Origin: a virus
Reading direction: 5' to 3' (one strand)
Virus record (IMG/VR): IMGVR_UViG_3300042731_003938
Location: 1 to 22,376 of that record
Length of the DNA stretch: 22,376 nucleotides
The notes below the pieces were generated by a model. That model saw nothing but the letters and a program-made list of their open reading frames with translations, searched no databases and was not told the origin of the DNA. Numbering within the stretch: position 1 is the first letter of the stretch; every line of letters starts with the position of its first letter. Position numbers and translations under genes: made by a program. Shown here in pieces: positions 22,329 through 22,376 of this stretch.

Positions 22329-22376
22329 CTAAAAAGGAAGGCCGTCATCTAGTCCCATCGGCTCTTGCCGGCCGTC
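22329..22376 (-). CDS. ssb: Single-stranded DNA-binding protein, C-terminal end only
   Basis: The minus strand from the right edge reads DGRQEPMGLDDGLPF then TAG. An acidic end with DDGLPF is the diagnostic C-terminal tip of bacterial-type SSB (usual end D-D-[DI]-P-F), which recruits replication and repair proteins. Only 15 residues are in the window, and the OB-fold lies beyond it. The frame runs exactly to the window edge. The presence of an SSB indicates that the replication module lies to the right of this window. A short hairpin overlaps its stop, but no T-run follows it. Confidence 0.8.
   Translation of the reverse strand, partial: DGRQEPMGLDDGLPF

Noticed and set aside
22322-22343. 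Hairpin (8 bp with two G-U pairs) at the SSB stop as a terminator
   Set aside because: No T-run follows on either strand, and the next gene starts about 25 bases away with a good Shine-Dalgarno.

Overview
The window is a stretch of a tailed double-stranded DNA bacteriophage genome (Caudoviricetes) or prophage. All convincing genes lie on the minus strand, so the biological order runs from the right end (22376) to the left end (1). It is AT-rich and almost fully coding. Genes are joined by ATGA overlaps or gaps of a few bases and mostly have AGGAGG-type ribosome binding sites. No host gene, integrase, tRNA or attachment site is visible, so the host cannot be named. A tape measure gene with no tail sheath gene suggests a siphovirus. 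If the usual 0.15 nm per residue holds for its 840 residues, the tail would be roughly 125 nm long.

Region by region, in the direction of transcription. (1) 22376-20866: the last 15 residues of a single-stranded DNA-binding protein (DDGLPF tail), then five small unidentified phage genes. (2) 20900-20475: a 141-residue protein resembling sigma-70 region 2 only. (3) 20471-18776: an 18-codon ParB-like micro-ORF, then terminase small and large subunits. (4) 18731-14884: portal, Mu F-like head morphogenesis protein, scaffold and major capsid protein. (5) 14826-13127: four head-tail joining and tail completion genes. (6) 13086-11929: major tail protein. (7) 11825-8549: tail assembly chaperone pair with a candidate -1 frameshift, and tape measure. 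(8) 8547-664: distal tail-like protein, a hub protein with an inserted beta-propeller, a long repeat-containing tail fibre, and a family 2 glycosyltransferase running off the left edge.

The most interesting signal is regulatory. The 9-mer CGTTAAATA occurs on the minus strand just before the portal, scaffold, major tail protein and tail chaperone genes. A fifth copy lies within the hub gene about 107 bases before the fibre start, and an 8/9 match lies within the sigma-like gene upstream of the terminase. The copy before the tail chaperone follows a UUCG-tetraloop terminator so closely that a -35 element would fall inside the terminator hairpin. Together with a sigma-like protein that has no region 4 and ends in a possible sliding-clamp-binding motif, this suggests a late-transcription system analogous to T4 gp55 and its TATAAATA promoters, but with its own sequence. 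This is inference and can be tested.
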